A stretch of 64,000 bases of DNA, from the NCBI GenBank assembly GCA_003999685.1, contig CP021224.1:2170001-2234000 (forward strand), written 5' to 3'. The notes beneath the pieces are model-generated. The model was not told the DNA's origin. It was given only the letters and a program-made list of their open reading frames with translations, and did no database searches. Made by a program: the position numbers and the translations under genes. Below, piece after piece: positions 63,760-64,000 of this stretch (position 1 is its first letter; every line of letters starts with the position of its first letter). Source of the DNA: Taiwanofungus camphoratus. Its lineage: Eukaryota > Basidiomycota > Agaricomycetes > Polyporales > Taiwanofungaceae.

Positions 63760-64000
63760 GCCGGCCTTGTAAATGCCCAGCGTGACGACATCGCCGTGGT
63801 TGGATGTGCCACTGGGTATGCAACGTCAGCCTTGCTTCCAACCGACTCTGGAGCTCGCTGAGCCCTGCTCCTAGCCGATTTCAACAACATTGAGGATCCA
63901 CACTCACACAGCCGTCTCCGACACACTCATGCTGGCCATACCGACGCTACCCGGAGCTGGTCCCCGCTCCCCGTTGCCCTAGCAGCGGCTGTCCTGCCTG
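63760..64000. repeat. Internal repeat B of copy 8, partial and diverged
   Basis: Homologous to the start of B, but with substitutions throughout and a replaced block near 63,883-63,905 (aacaacattgaggatccaca). It is cut by the window end. Confidence 0.7.

Larger units (their letters stand above)
62203..64000. repeat. Tandem array unit, copy 8 (partial, diverging rightward)
   Basis: The first about 1,320 bases match the other copies. From about 63,528 true substitutions and insertions appear, and divergence rises sharply after about 63,750. The window ends inside internal repeat B. This suggests the array border or an older outer copy. Confidence 0.95.

Noticed and set aside
1-64000. Ribosomal DNA array, suggested by the 8-9 kb period
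   Set aside because: No conserved small- or large-subunit rRNA segment, 5.8S or 5S-like sequence was recognised on either strand, and the unit contains protein-coding sequence.

Overview
The window is almost entirely one thing: a head-to-tail array of a direct repeat about 8.88 kb long. Using the first base of the window as an arbitrary unit boundary, units start at 1, 8880, 17764, 26651, 35546, 44429, 53308 and 62203. That gives seven complete copies plus about 1.8 kb of an eighth. Complete copies differ almost only by single-base length changes, so the array is either very young, kept uniform by recombination, or poorly polished. The array runs off the left edge. Near the right edge, from about 63,528, the eighth copy diverges, so the array border or an older outer copy lies there.

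The DNA looks like a filamentous fungus, most likely a basidiomycete. It has GC-rich coding DNA, short introns (about 50-65 bases) with CTRAC-type branch sites, and a Ser/Pro-rich protein carrying a short block that I recall from uncharacterised Agaricomycete proteins. No ribosomal RNA, tRNA, viral or transposon protein was recognised, so this is not an rDNA array.

Layout of one unit (copy 1 coordinates): 1-417, 3' end of a plus-strand gene that began in the previous unit; 642-1531 and 1546-2414, an old internal direct duplication (A and B); 2422-2555, a minus-strand TATA promoter and start codon; 2941-3426, a spliced minus-strand candidate gene; 3541-4457, AT-richer DNA with further minus-strand exon-like pieces; 4624-5150 and 5146-6100, two families of degenerate tandem repeats, the second carrying evenly spaced splice-site-like motifs; 6103-8024, the best gene, a minus-strand two-exon gene for a 563-residue Ser/Pro-rich protein with SILK-like and RVxF protein phosphatase 1 docking motifs; 8025-8376, a divergent promoter with a palindromic E-box; and from 8377 a plus-strand gene of uncertain exon structure that crosses into the next unit.

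The amplified unit therefore carries a complete divergent gene pair with its shared promoter, which would raise dosage of a putative phosphatase-docking protein. Copies 1 and 7 of that gene are open throughout. Copies 2-6 carry one-base length differences that look more like sequencing or consensus errors than decay. Two places show true base substitutions: a patch of copy 7 (about 59,507-59,702) and the right end of copy 8.
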